Part shown: one piece after another, positions 51,694 through 63,172 of the stretch
How positions within the stretch are numbered: position 1 is the stretch's first letter
Layout: each line of letters begins with the position of its first letter
From: Acholeplasma hippikon
GTDB lineage: Bacteria; Bacillota_I; Bacilli_A; Acholeplasmatales; Acholeplasmataceae
Assembly: GCF_900660755.1 (NCBI RefSeq)
Contig: NZ_LR215050.1
Coordinates: 1-64,000, forward strand
Reading direction: 5' to 3'
Length of the DNA: 64,000 nucleotides
Notes under the pieces: generated by a model
Databases searched by the model: none
What the model was told of the DNA's origin: nothing
Seen by the model: only the letters and a program-made list of their open reading frames with translations
Made by a program: the position numbers and the translations under genes

Positions 51694-51933
51694 ATGATGT
51701 TTCCTGATTGGATTATTTTAATAACAAGTTTTATTATGGTTGCTGTTTCTGCATTACAAATTTCAAAAGATGATGTAATGGATGCATTTACAGGAAGCAA
51801 TCAAGATTTATTTAAGAACGGTAAAAAAGTTTATGGGGCTGAGTTAGTATTAAACAGAATCATGCTTGTTGGATCAATTGTATTCTTCGCGATGGTTATC
51901 TGGAGTAACTCAATCGATAGATTCTTTAACTAG
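51694..51933 (+). CDS. secG: SecG-like preprotein translocase subunit
   Basis: 79 residues: two membrane helices around the conserved SecG loop (ALQISKDDVMDAFTGSNQDLF, then RIMLVGSIVFFAMVIW). It assists SecYEG-SecA protein export. The size, topology and LQxSK-FxGS-LF pattern fit well, but the sequence is short and divergent. Start ATG 51694 or 51697; AAGGAG lies upstream. It has its own strong promoter and terminator. Confidence 0.82.
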   Translation: MMFPDWIILITSFIMVAVSALQISKDDVMDAFTGSNQDLFKNGKKVYGAELVLNRIMLVGSIVFFAMVIWSNSIDRFFN

Positions 51934-51943
51934 ACTTATTAAA

Positions 51944-51973
51944 AGGTATTCCAGTGATGGAATACCTATTTTT
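51944..51973 (+). terminator. Terminator after secG
   Basis: Perfect 9-bp stem AGGTATTCC (51944-51952) / GGAATACCT (51959-51967), 6-nt loop, then ATTTTTC. Confidence 0.88.
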
Positions 51974-51988
51974 CTATAAGGTGAAAAT

Positions 51989-52663
51989 ATGCAAAGATAT
52001 TTTTTAGATAAAAATGACCAATTTAATAAAGATGATCTGCACCACATCGTAAATGTGATGCGATTTAAAACAGACGATGAAGTTGAAATTTGTAAAGATG
52101 GTGTTTGCCATTTAGCTAAATTGCAAATTAACAATAAAGAAGTGTCATTTTTTAGATTAAATCGTTTAGTTGATAATTTCACGAAAGATATCACATTAGT
52201 TCAAGGATTACCTAAGGGTGAAAAGTTAGAAACTGTTACAAAATATGCAACGCTATTTGGTGCAAGAAATATATGCTTTGTTCCAATGGCAAGAAGTATT
52301 GCAAAACTAGCGAATATCGATCATAAATTAGAACGTTTAAAAAAAATTAGTAAAGAAGCTTCAGAGTTATCTAAAAGAAGTGAAATACCAAGTATTAACT
52401 TCTTTAATTCATTAAAAGACATGGATGTTAAAGATAGTTTAGTTATTGTTGCAGACGAATATGAAAAAACAAAAACATTAAAAGATGTATTAGATAAGCA
52501 TAATTTTAATAAAATTATTATAGTGATTGGACCTGAAGGTGGAATCGATGAAAAAGATAGAAAAATCTTAGATTTGATGCATGCTCAATACATTACACTA
52601 GGTTTAACAATACTTCCTACGGAATTAGCCCATATTCCTGTCTTAAATCAACTATATTTATAA
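51989..52663 (+). CDS. rsmE: 16S rRNA (uracil1498-N3)-methyltransferase
   Basis: 224 residues, SPOUT family with the deep trefoil knot. The N-terminal PUA-like part ([21 protein letters not shown]) and the SAM-binding C-terminus [18 protein letters not shown] and [11 protein letters not shown] are clear RsmE signatures. It methylates U1498 in the small-subunit rRNA as a dimer. Confidence 0.93.
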   Translation: MQRYFLDKNDQFNKDDLHHIVNVMRFKTDDEVEICKDGVCHLAKLQINNKEVSFFRLNRLVDNFTKDITLVQGLPKGEKLETVTKYATLFGARNICFVPMARSIAKLANIDHKLERLKKISKEASELSKRSEIPSINFFNSLKDMDVKDSLVIVADEYEKTKTLKDVLDKHNFNKIIIVIGPEGGIDEKDRKILDLMHAQYITLGLTILPTELAHIPVLNQLYL

Positions 52664-52680
52664 AAATTTTCAAAAAAAAC

Positions 52681-52709
52681 TTTACATATTTGAGAAAATG
52701 CATTATAAT
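52681..52709 (+). promoter_or_regulatory. Promoter of rpsU
   Basis: TTTACA (52681-52686), 17-nt spacer, TATAAT (52704-52709), 42 nt before the rpsU start. Confidence 0.82.
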
Positions 52710-52751
52710 GAAAAAGGTTTGAATAATCAAACGTGTGGAAGGAGGGCAGAC

Positions 52752-52925
52752 ATGCCTAAAACAGAAGTACGCAAAGGTGAAACAATTGAAGATGCTTTAC
52801 GTCGTTTTAAACGTAACGTTTCAAAAGACGGCACCCTCGCAGAAGCACGTAAGCGCGAATTCTATGTTAAGCCAGGCGTTGATCGTAGAATGAGAGCAAA
52901 AGCGGCTAAATCAAAAAAACGCTAA
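52752..52925 (+). CDS. rpsU: Ribosomal protein S21
   Basis: 57 residues, very basic: [20 protein letters not shown] then [18 protein letters not shown] and a Lys-rich tail, the full S21 family pattern. It binds the small subunit near the mRNA exit. The frame runs open upstream to 52698, but GGAAGGAGGG just before ATG 52752 fixes the start. It leads the classical rpsU-(phoH...dnaG-rpoD) region, separated from phoH by a terminator. Confidence 0.97.
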   Translation: MPKTEVRKGETIEDALRRFKRNVSKDGTLAEARKREFYVKPGVDRRMRAKAAKSKKR

Positions 52926-52949
52926 TTAATGCTAACATTAAATAAAAAT

Positions 52950-52974
52950 GCACCTTCAAAAAAGGTGCTTTTTT
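52950..52974 (+). terminator. Terminator after rpsU
   Basis: GCACCTT (52950-52956) / AAGGTGC (52962-52968), 5-nt loop, six T. Confidence 0.9.
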
Positions 52975-53019
52975 ATCTCTTTTTTGGTAAAATAGATATA
53001 CCTAATTTGGAGGACTTTA

Positions 53020-53973
53020 ATGAAATTAAACCTTAAAATCAATCATGTAGAAACATTACAACTATTAGTAGGTATTGAAGATAAAAATTTATTAGTATTT
53101 AAAGCTCATTTTGGTTATGACGTTTCAATCTATGAAAATGAGATTGTAGTAGCAGCACCAGAAAGTAAACGTGAGTTATTAGAAAGTATTTTTAAGACGT
53201 TAATTAGTTTAGCTGAACACAAAGTCATCTTAACTGAACGTGATGTGTTATACATCATTAAAATGGCTGAAGTAAATGAGTTAGACCATATTATTGATTT
53301 ATATAAATCTCAAAAGAAAATATTAGTTGCTGAATCAGGTAAGGCAATTGTTGCAAAAACGTTTAATCAAAAAGTATATAGTGATGCATTAAGCAAATAT
53401 TCACTAGTCTTTGGGATTGGACCAGCAGGTACAGGTAAAACATATCTAGCAGTTGCACATGCAGTCGCTGCACTCAAAGCGGGTAAAGTTAAAAAATTAA
53501 TTCTAACACGTCCAGCAGTTGAAGCAGGTGAACAATTAGGATTTTTACCTGGTGACTTAAAAGAGAAGGTTGATCCCTATTTAATTCCTTTATATGATGC
53601 GTTATATGATTTCTTAGGTAGAACACAAACGGATACGTTACTTGAAAAAGGAATTATTGAGATTGCGCCTCTTGCCTATATGAGAGGTAGAACATTAGAA
53701 AATGCCTTCATTATTCTAGACGAGGCACAAAATACAACAACCACACAAATGAAAATGTTTTTAACCCGTTTAGGTTTCTCATCGGTTATGGTTGTTACTG
53801 GAGACCCTACACAAATTGACTTAGGATATCGTAAAGAATCTGGATTGAAACAAGCCATTCAAATCTTAGGAGATATTGAAGAAGCTAAATTTATTTATTT
53901 TGATAAAGTCGATGTCATTAGACATCCATTAGTACAAAAAATCTTAGAAAGATACGAAGAAAATGAAAGTTGA
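53020..53973 (+). CDS. phoH: PhoH-family ATPase
   Basis: 317 residues. N-terminal KH-like part, then the PhoH ATPase core with Walker [20 protein letters not shown] near residue 131, [19 protein letters not shown], and Walker [21 protein letters not shown]. It is linked to RNA metabolism through its near-universal partner ybeY, whose gene overlaps the end by 11 bp. TTGGAGGAC ribosome site. Confidence 0.95.
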   Translation: MKLNLKINHVETLQLLVGIEDKNLLVFKAHFGYDVSIYENEIVVAAPESKRELLESIFKTLISLAEHKVILTERDVLYIIKMAEVNELDHIIDLYKSQKKILVAESGKAIVAKTFNQKVYSDALSKYSLVFGIGPAGTGKTYLAVAHAVAALKAGKVKKLILTRPAVEAGEQLGFLPGDLKEKVDPYLIPLYDALYDFLGRTQTDTLLEKGIIEIAPLAYMRGRTLENAFIILDEAQNTTTTQMKMFLTRLGFSSVMVVTGDPTQIDLGYRKESGLKQAIQILGDIEEAKFIYFDKVDVIRHPLVQKILERYEENES

Positions 53974-54388
53974 ATTCCATAACCAAACAGAAGAAAATGT
54001 AACAAAGGTAAAGACCTTAATTAGAGGCATCTTCAAGACAATTGAAGCTGACAAGAATATGCAAGTTATTTTTGTAAGTCCTGATACAATTCAAGAAATT
54101 AACAGAACTTACCGAGATAAAGATAAAGTTACAGATGTCATTTCATTCCCAAATGATGATGAAATGGATGACTCTTTTGGTGATATCTTTATTTGTTTAG
54201 ATCGTGCTAGAGAACAAGCCAGTGAGTACGGACATTCATTCGAAAGAGAAGTTGGTTTCTTATCTGTTCATGGATATCTTCACTTAATTGGCTATGATCA
54301 TCAAACAAAAGAAGAAGAAATTGAAATGTTTACAAAACAAGAAGAAATTCTTGCAAAAGCAAACTTAAAAAGAGAGGTAGTTAAATGA
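53963..54388 (+). CDS. ybeY: Endoribonuclease YbeY (16S rRNA maturation)
   Basis: 141 residues with the zinc motif [11 protein letters not shown] (H-x3-H-x5-H) and the upstream DVISFPND landmark. It acts in 16S rRNA 3'-end processing and ribosome quality control. Overlaps phoH and, by 4 bp, cdd. Confidence 0.95.
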   Translation: MKVEFHNQTEENVTKVKTLIRGIFKTIEADKNMQVIFVSPDTIQEINRTYRDKDKVTDVISFPNDDEMDDSFGDIFICLDRAREQASEYGHSFEREVGFLSVHGYLHLIGYDHQTKEEEIEMFTKQEEILAKANLKREVVK

Positions 54389-54777
54389 ATATTCAAGAAG
54401 CTTTAAAAGCTCGTGAAAGAGCGTATGTTCCATATTCAAGATTCAAAGTAGGTGCTGCAATTTTATTAAAAGATGGCACGATTATTCACGGATGCAACAT
54501 AGAAAACGGTAGTTATCCTTTAGGTAACTGCGCTGAAAGAAGTGCATTATTCTCATTAATCTCTCAAGGATATGATCCAAAAGACATCGTTGAAATTACA
54601 GTCATTGGAGAAGGTCCTAAACCTATTTCTCCATGTGGTGGATGCCGTCAAGTGATGCACGAATTAATCCCACATACAGCTAAAGTCTTTTTAGCAAATT
54701 TAAATGGTGATATCAAAGAAACAACAGTTACTGAATTACTACCTTACGGTTTTGATTTAGAGGAAGCAAGAAAATAA
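54385..54777 (+). CDS. cdd: Cytidine deaminase
   Basis: 130 residues. Zinc/catalytic motif NCAERSAL (Cys-Ala-Glu) and the second zinc pair PCGGCRQ, plus [10 protein letters not shown] substrate loop. Homotetrameric nucleoside deaminase for pyrimidine salvage. It abuts era directly. Confidence 0.96.
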   Translation: MNIQEALKARERAYVPYSRFKVGAAILLKDGTIIHGCNIENGSYPLGNCAERSALFSLISQGYDPKDIVEITVIGEGPKPISPCGGCRQVMHELIPHTAKVFLANLNGDIKETTVTELLPYGFDLEEARK

Positions 54778-55662
54778 ATGGGAAAATCAGGATTTATAAC
54801 AATTGTTGGTAAACCTAATGTTGGTAAATCAACACTTTTAAATGCACTAGTCGGTGAAAAGATTGCGATCACATCACCTAAAGTACAAACAACTAGATAT
54901 CGTATTACAGGCATTTTAAATGAAGATGACAATCAATTCATCTTTATTGATACACCTGGTATGCACAAACCAAGTCATTCGTTAGGTAAACAAATGGATA
55001 AAGCAGCAACAGAAGCAATGGCCGATGTTGACTGTGTTTTATGGGTTGTTGACCAACCATTTAAAAAATCTGATGAATTTATTTTAAATCGTATTAAACA
55101 TGAAGGTCTGCCAACGATTTTAGTCATCAACAAAATTGATGAATTAGAAAAAAAATCAGATATTGATGAAATTATTATTTCATTCATGGGTAAATACGAA
55201 TTTGATGAAATTATTCCAGTTTCAGCAAAAGATAAGACACACTTTGTGCATTTGAAGAATGCAATTTTAAAACATCTTTATGAAGGTCCACAATTCTATC
55301 CAGAGGATTATGTGACTGACCAATCAAAAGATGCAAGAATGGCAGAATTAATTAGAGAAAAAATTCTTTATGCCACTGAACAAGAAGTACCACACTCAGT
55401 TGCTGTTATGATTGAAACCATGAAAGTTAATGAGGAATTAAACACATTAGATGTGGATGCCTTAATCATTGTTGAACGTGACAGTCAAAAAGGTATTATC
55501 ATTGGTAAAAACGGTGAGATGCTTAAAAAGATTGGTACGCAAGCGAGAAAAGAAATTAACAAGATTTTCGATTTAAAAGTACATTTAACATTATGGGTTA
55601 AAGTAAAGAAAGATTGGAGAAATGATCCTCAAACGGTAACACGTTACGGATATGGTGACTAA
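54778..55662 (+). CDS. era: GTPase Era
   Basis: 294 residues. G1 GKPNVGKST, G2 region TSPKVQTTR, G3 DTPGMHK, G4 NKID and a C-terminal KH domain with GIIIGKNGEMLKKIG. It binds the 3' end of 16S rRNA during small-subunit assembly. It begins right after the cdd stop and overlaps recO by 11 bp. Confidence 0.96.
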   Translation: MGKSGFITIVGKPNVGKSTLLNALVGEKIAITSPKVQTTRYRITGILNEDDNQFIFIDTPGMHKPSHSLGKQMDKAATEAMADVDCVLWVVDQPFKKSDEFILNRIKHEGLPTILVINKIDELEKKSDIDEIIISFMGKYEFDEIIPVSAKDKTHFVHLKNAILKHLYEGPQFYPEDYVTDQSKDARMAELIREKILYATEQEVPHSVAVMIETMKVNEELNTLDVDALIIVERDSQKGIIIGKNGEMLKKIGTQARKEINKIFDLKVHLTLWVKVKKDWRNDPQTVTRYGYGD

Positions 55663-56314
55663 TTTGGAAGGTATTGTAACAAGTGTTCAAAGTTATTTAG
55701 AAAACGACCGCTTAGTTTTTGTGTATACACCAATAGGCAATTTAACCTTAATTGCGAAGGGAAGCCAAAAACTAACAAGTTCTTCAAGAATACTTGCTCA
55801 ATATTTAAATCTAATAGAATTTAAAGAAACACCAAATAAATCAATGTTTACATTGAAAGAAGGTGTGATTAAAAATGACTTTTTAGAAATTAAGAAAAGT
55901 TATGAGGTAACCGAACTTGCAAGTATCATGACGATGCTTATTAAAAAGTATGTCACACCAGAAGATGATCATGCAAGTATCTTTGAATTATTAAAAAATG
56001 CAATGATAAACTTTAAACGAGAAGCAGTTTTGTCCTTTGGATTTAAACTGCTTCGTCGCTTAGGGTATCATTTAAACTTAAAGCCTGATGGCAGAAACAT
56101 AAAAGGATTTAATTTAAGAGAATCTAGACTCGTCTATGTGGGTGAAAATACGACAATTGACCTAAATTTAGAAGAATCTTTAATTTTATTAAAACTCTCT
56201 TATATGACCTATGATAAAATAGATAGGATAGAGGACGTTAATTTTTTTAAATTAAAGTCTTTTATGTATGATTATTATGAATATCACATGGATGAACGAA
56301 TGAATCGGAGATAG
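55652..56314 (+). CDS. recO: DNA repair protein RecO
   Basis: 220 residues: N-terminal OB fold ([22 protein letters not shown], with [13 protein letters not shown]) and a helical domain; the C-terminal zinc Cys residues of some RecO proteins are absent. It loads RecA with RecR and anneals DNA. The start is taken as ATG 55652 inside era; the ribosome site is weak, and the GTG codon just after it is an alternative. Confidence 0.87.
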   Translation: MVTNLEGIVTSVQSYLENDRLVFVYTPIGNLTLIAKGSQKLTSSSRILAQYLNLIEFKETPNKSMFTLKEGVIKNDFLEIKKSYEVTELASIMTMLIKKYVTPEDDHASIFELLKNAMINFKREAVLSFGFKLLRRLGYHLNLKPDGRNIKGFNLRESRLVYVGENTTIDLNLEESLILLKLSYMTYDKIDRIEDVNFFKLKSFMYDYYEYHMDERMNRR

Positions 56315-56322
56315 GAGCAATT

Positions 56323-57693
56323 ATGGTAACTTTAGAATATCTTGTTCAATATGCAAAACAAACTGGTTTTATTTTTCAGGGTTCTGAAATTTATGGCGGT
56401 TTAGCAAACACTTGGGACTACGGTCCATTAGGTACAAACCTAAAGAAAAATATTAAAGAAGCTTGGTTAAAAAAATTCTTAAGACAAGGACCAAATATCG
56501 TTGGACTTGACTCATCAATTTTATTAAATCCATTAGTATGGCAAGCAAGTGGACACTTATCAGGTTTCTCTGATCCACTAATCGAAAACAAAACATCTAA
56601 TCAACGTTATCGTGCAGATAAGTTAATTTTAGAACATGATCCAAATGCAAAACCAGATGGTTGGACATTAGAACAAATGTACCAATACATTATCGACAAC
56701 AAAATTAAAGATCCAGTATCAGGTACAACTGACTGGTTACCAATTAGAAAGTTCAACATGATGTTTAAAACTTTCCAAGGTGTTGTTGAAGATACAGCAA
56801 ACGAAGTATATCTTCGTCCCGAAACTGCACAAGGTATTTTCATTAACTTTAAAAATATCCAAAGAACAACACGTAAAAAAGTTCCGTTTGGCGTTGCACA
56901 AGTTGGTAAATCATTTAGAAATGAAATTACTCCGGGTAACTTTATTTTCAGAACGCGTGAATTTGAACAAATGGAATTAGAATTCTTCTGTAAACCAGGA
57001 ACTGAAATTGAATGGTTCAACTGGTGGTTAGAATACATGAAACAATTTTTATTAAACTTAGGAATCAAAGAAGAAAACCTAAAATTTGAACCACATGCAA
57101 AAGAAGCATTATCACACTATTCAAATGCAACAACTGACATTGAATTCAAATACCCTTGGGGCTTTGATGAATTATGGGGATTAGCAAGTAGAACTTCATT
57201 TGACTTAACTCAACACCAAAACTTATCTAAAGAAGATATGACTTATTTAGACCCAGAAACAAACGAACGTTATATTCCTTATGTTGTTGAACCAGCAGTA
57301 GGGGTTGAGCGTCTAGCATTAGTCTTCTTATTAAATGGTTTAGAAGAACAAGAACTTCCTGGTGGTGATTCACGTCAATTATTAAGAATCCACCCTGCAT
57401 TAGCTCCATATAAAGCAGCCATCTTACCTTTAATGAAGAAAGACCATGGCGCTAAGGCTGATGAAATTTATAAGAAATTAGCAGAAAACTTTGATGTTGT
57501 TTACGATGAAACTCAAAACATTGGTAAGAGATATCGTAGACAAGATGCAATTGGTACACCATTCTGTATTACTGTTGACCATCAAACAATGGAAGATAAT
57601 ACAGTAACTGTTCGTTTTAGAGATACAATGGAACAAATTAGAATGGATGTAGACAAATTAGAATCATTCATCAGAGAATCATTAAAATTCTAA
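56323..57693 (+). CDS. glyS: Glycyl-tRNA synthetase, single-chain dimeric type
   Basis: 456 residues, class II. Motif 1 region [13 protein letters not shown], motif 2 [30 protein letters not shown], motif 3 [20 protein letters not shown], and a C-terminal anticodon-binding domain. This is the eukaryote/low-GC Gram-positive type, not the alpha2-beta2 form. TAGGAG site; no T-box leader is present in the 8-bp gap. Confidence 0.96.
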   Translation: MVTLEYLVQYAKQTGFIFQGSEIYGGLANTWDYGPLGTNLKKNIKEAWLKKFLRQGPNIVGLDSSILLNPLVWQASGHLSGFSDPLIENKTSNQRYRADKLILEHDPNAKPDGWTLEQMYQYIIDNKIKDPVSGTTDWLPIRKFNMMFKTFQGVVEDTANEVYLRPETAQGIFINFKNIQRTTRKKVPFGVAQVGKSFRNEITPGNFIFRTREFEQMELEFFCKPGTEIEWFNWWLEYMKQFLLNLGIKEENLKFEPHAKEALSHYSNATTDIEFKYPWGFDELWGLASRTSFDLTQHQNLSKEDMTYLDPETNERYIPYVVEPAVGVERLALVFLLNGLEEQELPGGDSRQLLRIHPALAPYKAAILPLMKKDHGAKADEIYKKLAENFDVVYDETQNIGKRYRRQDAIGTPFCITVDHQTMEDNTVTVRFRDTMEQIRMDVDKLESFIRESLKF

Positions 57694-57728
57694 GCATATA
57701 AGAAAATAAATTAAAGAGGGAGGTTATC

Positions 57729-59459
57729 ATGGAAAATTCAGTTATCCAACGTATAAATGAAGAAACAGATATTGTTGCGTTAGCATCAGAGTTTATGTCA
57801 CTTACTAAGCGTGGAAAGAATTACATGGGCTTATGTCCATTTCATGATGAGAAAACTCCTTCTTTTTCTGTTTCACCCGAAAAACATTTAGCAAAATGTA
57901 TGGGGTGTGGTAAAGGTGGAAATCCAATTACCTTCTACCAACAAATTAAAAATATCAGTTTTAAAGAAGCAGCAACTGATTTAGCAAAACGTCTAGGTAT
58001 TGAAGTTAAAGAAGAGAAAAAACAAGTCGATCCAAACGAAAGACTATACGCTTTAATGAAAGATACAAATGAGTTTTATCAATTTGCCTTAATGAATTCA
58101 GAGGCAGGTAACGAGGCATATAAATATCTTTTAAATCGTGGATTAACTGATGAAGATATTAAACATTTTGAGATTGGGTTTTCTCCAAGTAAACCTGACG
58201 GGTTATATCAACTCCTAAAGTCTAAAAAGCATTCAGTTACTGACATGATGGCTTTAGGATTAGTTAAACAAAATGAAGAAGGAATTTATTATGATGTCTT
58301 CCGTTCACGCATTATGTTTCCAATCAAAGATGAACATGACCGTGTGGTTGGCTTCTCAGGTAGAACAACCCAAAAAGATGAAGTTGCTAAATATGTAAAC
58401 TCAACAGAAACTGTACTCTTTAAAAAAGGTGAAATTGTTTATCACTACTTAGAAAGTAAAAGAGCAGCTGTTAAACAAAAACATGTCATTCTTGCTGAAG
58501 GTTTCTTCGATGTCATTGCAAGTTATAAATCAGGTTTAGAAGCAGTTGTTGCGACCATGGGAACAGCATTAACTACTCATCAAGCAGAACTCATTAAACG
58601 TTTAACTGATCATGTTGTCATTGCATATGACGGAGATAAAGCAGGACAAAACGCAACCTTAAAGGCAATTCCAGTTTTAAGAAAAGCTGGATTAAAAATA
58701 TCAATCTTAAGTCTTCCTGAAAAGTTAGACCCAGATGAATATACTAAAAAATATGGTTATGAAAAATATAAAGCATTATATGATACGAACCTAACAGACC
58801 CATATTTATTTGGTTATAACATGTTTATTAAAAATAAAGATTTTCAACGAGCGGATGATATCTTAGAATTTAAAAAACAAATGACTGCACTCTTAAGGGG
58901 TGCAGATAATACCGTTTTAGAATATTATCAACGTAAAATCTTTAATGAACTAAAAATTAAAGTTTATTTAACGGATACAATTACTGAACTACCACCAAAG
59001 AAAAAAGAAGAATTAAAAGTCATTCGTTCAAAAGGATACTTTGCTTTTGAACACTTATTAATTAATCTTTTAATTGAAGATAAATATCTAGACAAAATTA
59101 GATACTATATTAGTTTAGTAGAAATCCATGATAAAGACCAAAAAGAATTATTTAAAGACATCGTCAACTATTATGAAATCACGAACGAATCAATGATGGA
59201 TATTGAAAATTTCTTAGCACATTATGCAAAGAATAAAGTATATGTTCAAAAGTTTATGGACCGTATTGAATTCCAAAGAAAGATGACCATTCGAAGTGAT
59301 AAAGAATTTATGAAGTTTGTTGATGCAGTAAAAGAATATGAAAATTTCTTATTGTTAGAAACCTATAAGAAAAAATTAGTAGAAACTCAACTAGATAATG
59401 AAAAAAATTCATATCTAGAAAAAATACATGAATTAAGTAAGAGAGGTAAAGTAGCATGA
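57729..59459 (+). CDS. dnaG: DNA primase
   Basis: 576 residues. CHC2 zinc finger Cys36-x2-His39 ... Cys57-x2-Cys60, RNA polymerase domain with TOPRIM motifs [10 protein letters not shown] and AYDGDKAGQ, and a C-terminal helicase-binding region. It makes RNA primers at the fork. GAGGGAGG ribosome site; overlaps rpoD by 4 bp. Confidence 0.96.
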   Translation: MENSVIQRINEETDIVALASEFMSLTKRGKNYMGLCPFHDEKTPSFSVSPEKHLAKCMGCGKGGNPITFYQQIKNISFKEAATDLAKRLGIEVKEEKKQVDPNERLYALMKDTNEFYQFALMNSEAGNEAYKYLLNRGLTDEDIKHFEIGFSPSKPDGLYQLLKSKKHSVTDMMALGLVKQNEEGIYYDVFRSRIMFPIKDEHDRVVGFSGRTTQKDEVAKYVNSTETVLFKKGEIVYHYLESKRAAVKQKHVILAEGFFDVIASYKSGLEAVVATMGTALTTHQAELIKRLTDHVVIAYDGDKAGQNATLKAIPVLRKAGLKISILSLPEKLDPDEYTKKYGYEKYKALYDTNLTDPYLFGYNMFIKNKDFQRADDILEFKKQMTALLRGADNTVLEYYQRKIFNELKIKVYLTDTITELPPKKKEELKVIRSKGYFAFEHLLINLLIEDKYLDKIRYYISLVEIHDKDQKELFKDIVNYYEITNESMMDIENFLAHYAKNKVYVQKFMDRIEFQRKMTIRSDKEFMKFVDAVKEYENFLLLETYKKKLVETQLDNEKNSYLEKIHELSKRGKVA

Positions 59460-60721
59460 GTATGAAAGTAGCACTTGAAGCACTTGTAAAAAAAGCTGGT
59501 AAGAAGAAAACTTTAAACCAAAGCGATTTAGAAAGCTATTATCCATTTGGTACACCTGAGTATGATGAACTTGAAAAAGCTTTATTGGAAAAGGAAGTTG
59601 ACGTACTAATCGATGATGAAGATGAAGAAGAAAAAGAAGAAGTAAAAGTTGAAATCGATACTGATGACGTAGATGATTTAGAAGATGATGAAGAAATCGA
59701 TGAACCAGATGAATTCTCACTTTCATCATTAGAAGTTGAAGATATCAAAGAAGAAGAATTATTAAATATTGAACAAATCGTTTCATCAATTAAAGTTGAT
59801 GATCCTGTACGTATGTACTTAAAAGAAATTGGACAAATCCCTCTACTTAATATCGATGATGAAAGAAAATATGCAATTTGGGTATCTAACGGTAGAGTTG
59901 CAGCTGATCAATTAGAATCATATAAGAAAGGTGAAATCCAACTTTCACCAGAAGATGTATTCGAACTTGAAGAAGCAGTTAGAAAGGCTCATATTGCTAA
60001 AGAACGTTTAGTTGAAGCTAACTATCGTTTAGTTGTTTCAATTGCGAAAAAGTATACACAACGTGGTTTATTATTCCTAGACTTAATCCAAGAAGGTAAC
60101 ATGGGATTAATGCGTGCAGTTGATAAGTTTGATTATGAAAAAGGATTTAAGTTCTCAACATACGCAACATGGTGGATTCGTCAAGCAATCACACGTGCTG
60201 TTGCAGACCAAGCAAGAACAATTCGTATCCCAGTTCATATGGTAGAAACAATTAATAAGATGATTCGTATTCAACGCCAATTAGTTCAAGAATTAGGTAG
60301 AGAAGCAACCGTTGAAGAAGTTGCTGAAAAGATGGGAATTAGCCCTGAAAAAGTTCAAAACATTCAACGTATTGCTAAAGAACCAATCTCTTTAGAAGCA
60401 CCAGTTGGTGAAGAAGAAGACTCATCATTAGGAGACTTCATTAGTGACCCTAATGCATTAAATCCGCATGATTATATGATGCAAGAAATGGTTAAAAAGA
60501 CTTTAGATGAAGTCTTAGAAACATTAACTGATAGAGAAGAAAAAGTATTACGCCTTCGTTATGGTCTACTTGATGGTAAGACACATACATTAGAAGAAGT
60601 TGGTCGCGAGTTTGGGGTTACAAGAGAACGTATCCGTCAAATTGAAGCCAAAGCTTTAAGAAAATTAAGATCTCCACAACGTCAAAACAAATTAAAAGAA
60701 TTCTATGTTGCAAGAAAATAA
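59456..60721 (+). CDS. rpoD: Primary sigma factor (RpoD/SigA)
   Basis: 421 residues. A highly acidic region 1 ([19 protein letters not shown]), region 1.2/2 with [16 protein letters not shown] and [17 protein letters not shown], region 3 and region 4.2 [18 protein letters not shown]. It recognises the TTGACA/TATAAT promoters seen in this window. Overlaps dnaG and, by one base, trmK. Confidence 0.97.
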   Translation: MSMKVALEALVKKAGKKKTLNQSDLESYYPFGTPEYDELEKALLEKEVDVLIDDEDEEEKEEVKVEIDTDDVDDLEDDEEIDEPDEFSLSSLEVEDIKEEELLNIEQIVSSIKVDDPVRMYLKEIGQIPLLNIDDERKYAIWVSNGRVAADQLESYKKGEIQLSPEDVFELEEAVRKAHIAKERLVEANYRLVVSIAKKYTQRGLLFLDLIQEGNMGLMRAVDKFDYEKGFKFSTYATWWIRQAITRAVADQARTIRIPVHMVETINKMIRIQRQLVQELGREATVEEVAEKMGISPEKVQNIQRIAKEPISLEAPVGEEEDSSLGDFISDPNALNPHDYMMQEMVKKTLDEVLETLTDREEKVLRLRYGLLDGKTHTLEEVGREFGVTRERIRQIEAKALRKLRSPQRQNKLKEFYVARK

Positions 60722-61347
60722 TGAACAGAATTGATTTAATTGTTGAACTTACAAAAGGTTATGATGTTGTAGCAGATATTGGTTGTGATCATGGGTATGT
60801 TTTAAAGTATGCCTTGGATAAAGGCTACATTAAAGAAGGGATTGCAACCGATATTGGAAAAGGTCCATTAGAAAGTGCGAAGAAAAATCTAGTTGGTTAT
60901 CCAGTTAAATTCTACTTATCTGACGGTTTTAAAAAAGTAAATGAACACTTTGACCTAGCAATCATTACGGGGATGGGTTCAAAGTTAATAACAGATATTT
61001 TAAAAGAATCAAAAGTACAAGATGCAACCTATCTTTTAGGGGCAAATGAAAAACAAGAAGTTTTAAGACAGTATCTATTAGAAAATGGATATGAAATCTT
61101 AGATGAGTATGTTATTTATGATGGTTTTTACTATGTGTTTATCAAAGTAAAAAAAGGCATGATGACTTTAACAGATGAAGAAATATATACTGGTAAGCAT
61201 TTATATAATAAGTTAGAGGCAAAAGATTACTTTCTCCATAAGATAAATCATTTAAGTGATTTAATCGATAAAGTTCACGGAAAAAGAAGAGAAGAACTCG
61301 AACAAATTAAGAATTATTTTACAAACGCACTCAAGAAAGTCATTTAA
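60721..61347 (+). CDS. trmK: tRNA (adenine22-N1)-methyltransferase
   Basis: 208 residues, Rossmann SAM methyltransferase of the TrmK/YqfN family: VVADIGCDHGYVLKYAL motif I at about residue 18, then IATDIGKGPLESAKKNL, ITGMGSKLITDIL (the GMGG-like motif) and a C-terminal coiled coil. Conserved position right after rpoD, as in Bacillus. Confidence 0.93.
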   Translation: MNRIDLIVELTKGYDVVADIGCDHGYVLKYALDKGYIKEGIATDIGKGPLESAKKNLVGYPVKFYLSDGFKKVNEHFDLAIITGMGSKLITDILKESKVQDATYLLGANEKQEVLRQYLLENGYEILDEYVIYDGFYYVFIKVKKGMMTLTDEEIYTGKHLYNKLEAKDYFLHKINHLSDLIDKVHGKRREELEQIKNYFTNALKKVI

Positions 61348-61369
61348 AGTCCTAAATGGCTTTCTTTTT
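61333..61369 (+). terminator. Terminator overlapping the trmK stop
   Basis: AAGAAAGTCATTTA (61333-61346) / TAAATGGCTTTCTT (61353-61366), one G-U pair, 6-nt loop, T-run to 61369. Contains the TAA stop. Confidence 0.88.
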
Positions 61370-61377
61370 GATATAAT
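61369..61377 (+). promoter_or_regulatory. Extended -10 promoter of the second ABC exporter
   Basis: TGATATAAT, identical to the extended -10 at 40367, 34 nt before the start and directly after the terminator T-run. Confidence 0.6.
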
Positions 61378-61411
61378 TAACGATAGTTAAAAATAGAAAG
61401 AAGTATGAAAA

Positions 61412-63172
61412 ATGTTTAAATCATTTAGATATTTAAAACCTTATATCATAAGTGTTATTACAATTTTTGTATTAGTTGCTATTAGAGCGTTTCTAAACCT
61501 TATCGTCCCTAATTTACAAGGGTCATTAATTGATAGTATGATAAGACAACTTGAAGTAGCACCTGAACTAAGAGATTTTAGTGATATTTGGATATATGGT
61601 GGATTAATGTTACTTGCCACAGTCGTTGGTATTGTAGCAATTATTACATCAGGTTATATGGAAGCTAGAACTTCTTCAAATTACGCAAGAGATATTCGCA
61701 ATGCAATGTATGAAAAAGTTCAAAAATTCTCTATGACAGAAGTAGATAAGTTTACAACTTCATCTTTAATTACAAGAATAACAAACGATATTACATCACT
61801 TCAAAGTACTGTGAACATGTTACTTCGTTCGGTTATTATGCAACCAATCATGGGGATTGGTGCAATTGTGATGGCATTTTTAGTGCATCCACAGTTATCA
61901 ACAGTTTTACTATTTGGTGTTTTAGCCGTATTTACAGTTGTGGGTTCAATCTGGGCAATCACTTATAACAAGTTTAAAAAGATCCAAGTATTAGTGGATA
62001 AATTAAACTTAGTAACAAGAGAAAACTTAAGTGGTTTACGTGTTGTCCGTGCATTTAACACACAAGATGTTCAAGCAAAAAAGACTAAAGCTGTTGCTAA
62101 AGAGTCTTATGATATTAATGTCTTTGTTAACCGCTGGTTCACTGCAATGTGGCCAACAATGGGTTTTGTGATGCAATTAATTACCGCATCTATTATTTAT
62201 TTTTCAATTAAAGGTGGATTCTTATTTGCAGGAAGCACACTATCTGCAGGACAATTATCAACACTTATTCAATATGGTTCACAAACGATTATGAACTTCA
62301 TGATGATTACAACAACAATCATGATGTTACCACGTGCTGCAATTTCTGCTAACCGTGTAATGGATGTTATTGATGAGTTCTTAACCATTACTGAAGCATA
62401 TGAACCAGAAGAACTACCTGAAAAAATTCAAGGTGAAATTGAGTTTGATGATGTATCGTTCCAATATCCAGATGCAGATCAACCAATTTTAAACCACGTA
62501 TCATTTAAAGCTGAACCAGGTAAGATGACTGCAATCATTGGTTCTACAGGTTCAGGTAAATCAACATTAATTAACCTCATTCCAAGATTCTATGATGTAA
62601 CAGGTGGGGCAATTAAAGTTGATGGTATTGATATTAGAAATATTAAAATCAATGATTATATGAAACATATTGGTTATGTTCCACAAAAAGGTATTTTATT
62701 CAAAGGAACGATTAAATCAAATATTGGATTTGGTCAAGAAGTACTTGATGAAGCATTAGTTAAGAAAGCTGCACAAATTGCGCAAGCTGAAAGTTTCATT
62801 GAAAACTTTGAAATGAAATATGATAGTGAAATTAACCAAGGTGGTACAAACGTTTCAGGCGGACAGCGTCAACGTTTAAGTATCGCAAGAGCAATTGCTA
62901 AAAATCCAGAAATTTATATTTTTGATGATTCATTCTCAGCACTAGATTATAAAACAGATAAAAAACTACGTTCTGAATTAGCTAAACATATTCACGCAAC
63001 AATCATCGTTGTTGCACAACGTATTAATACGATTCGTCATGCCGACCAAATTATCGTTTTAGATAAGGGTAATGTTGTAGGTATTGGTACACATGATGAA
63101 TTAATTAAGAATTGTGAAGTATACTTAGAAATTGCTCAATCACAATTATCTAAGGAGGAGTTAGGACTATGA
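61412..63172 (+). CDS. ABC exporter subunit with degenerate ATP site
   Basis: 586 residues, six-helix exporter domain and ATPase. Walker A IIGSTGSGKST, signature VSGGQRQRL, Walker B IYIFDDSFSALD with Asp in place of the catalytic Glu, as in the upstream exporter at 8018. The overlapping downstream gene must then supply the competent Walker B. This is a TM287/YfiB-like half transporter. Distinct in sequence from the 8018 subunit, so a separate exporter and not a repeat. Ribosome site AAAGAAG is modest. Confidence 0.9.
   Translation: MFKSFRYLKPYIISVITIFVLVAIRAFLNLIVPNLQGSLIDSMIRQLEVAPELRDFSDIWIYGGLMLLATVVGIVAIITSGYMEARTSSNYARDIRNAMYEKVQKFSMTEVDKFTTSSLITRITNDITSLQSTVNMLLRSVIMQPIMGIGAIVMAFLVHPQLSTVLLFGVLAVFTVVGSIWAITYNKFKKIQVLVDKLNLVTRENLSGLRVVRAFNTQDVQAKKTKAVAKESYDINVFVNRWFTAMWPTMGFVMQLITASIIYFSIKGGFLFAGSTLSAGQLSTLIQYGSQTIMNFMMITTTIMMLPRAAISANRVMDVIDEFLTITEAYEPEELPEKIQGEIEFDDVSFQYPDADQPILNHVSFKAEPGKMTAIIGSTGSGKSTLINLIPRFYDVTGGAIKVDGIDIRNIKINDYMKHIGYVPQKGILFKGTIKSNIGFGQEVLDEALVKKAAQIAQAESFIENFEMKYDSEINQGGTNVSGGQRQRLSIARAIAKNPEIYIFDDSFSALDYKTDKKLRSELAKHIHATIIVVAQRINTIRHADQIIVLDKGNVVGIGTHDELIKNCEVYLEIAQSQLSKEELGL

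Noticed and set aside
56607..57068. 153-codon open frame antisense to glyS
   Set aside because: Lies over class II synthetase motifs 1-2 on the other strand and shows biased, Cys/Ser-rich nonsense composition.
59433..59748. Ser-rich and His/Leu-rich open frames antisense to the start of rpoD
   Set aside because: Created by the GAA/GAT-rich acidic region of the sigma factor; no start signals.
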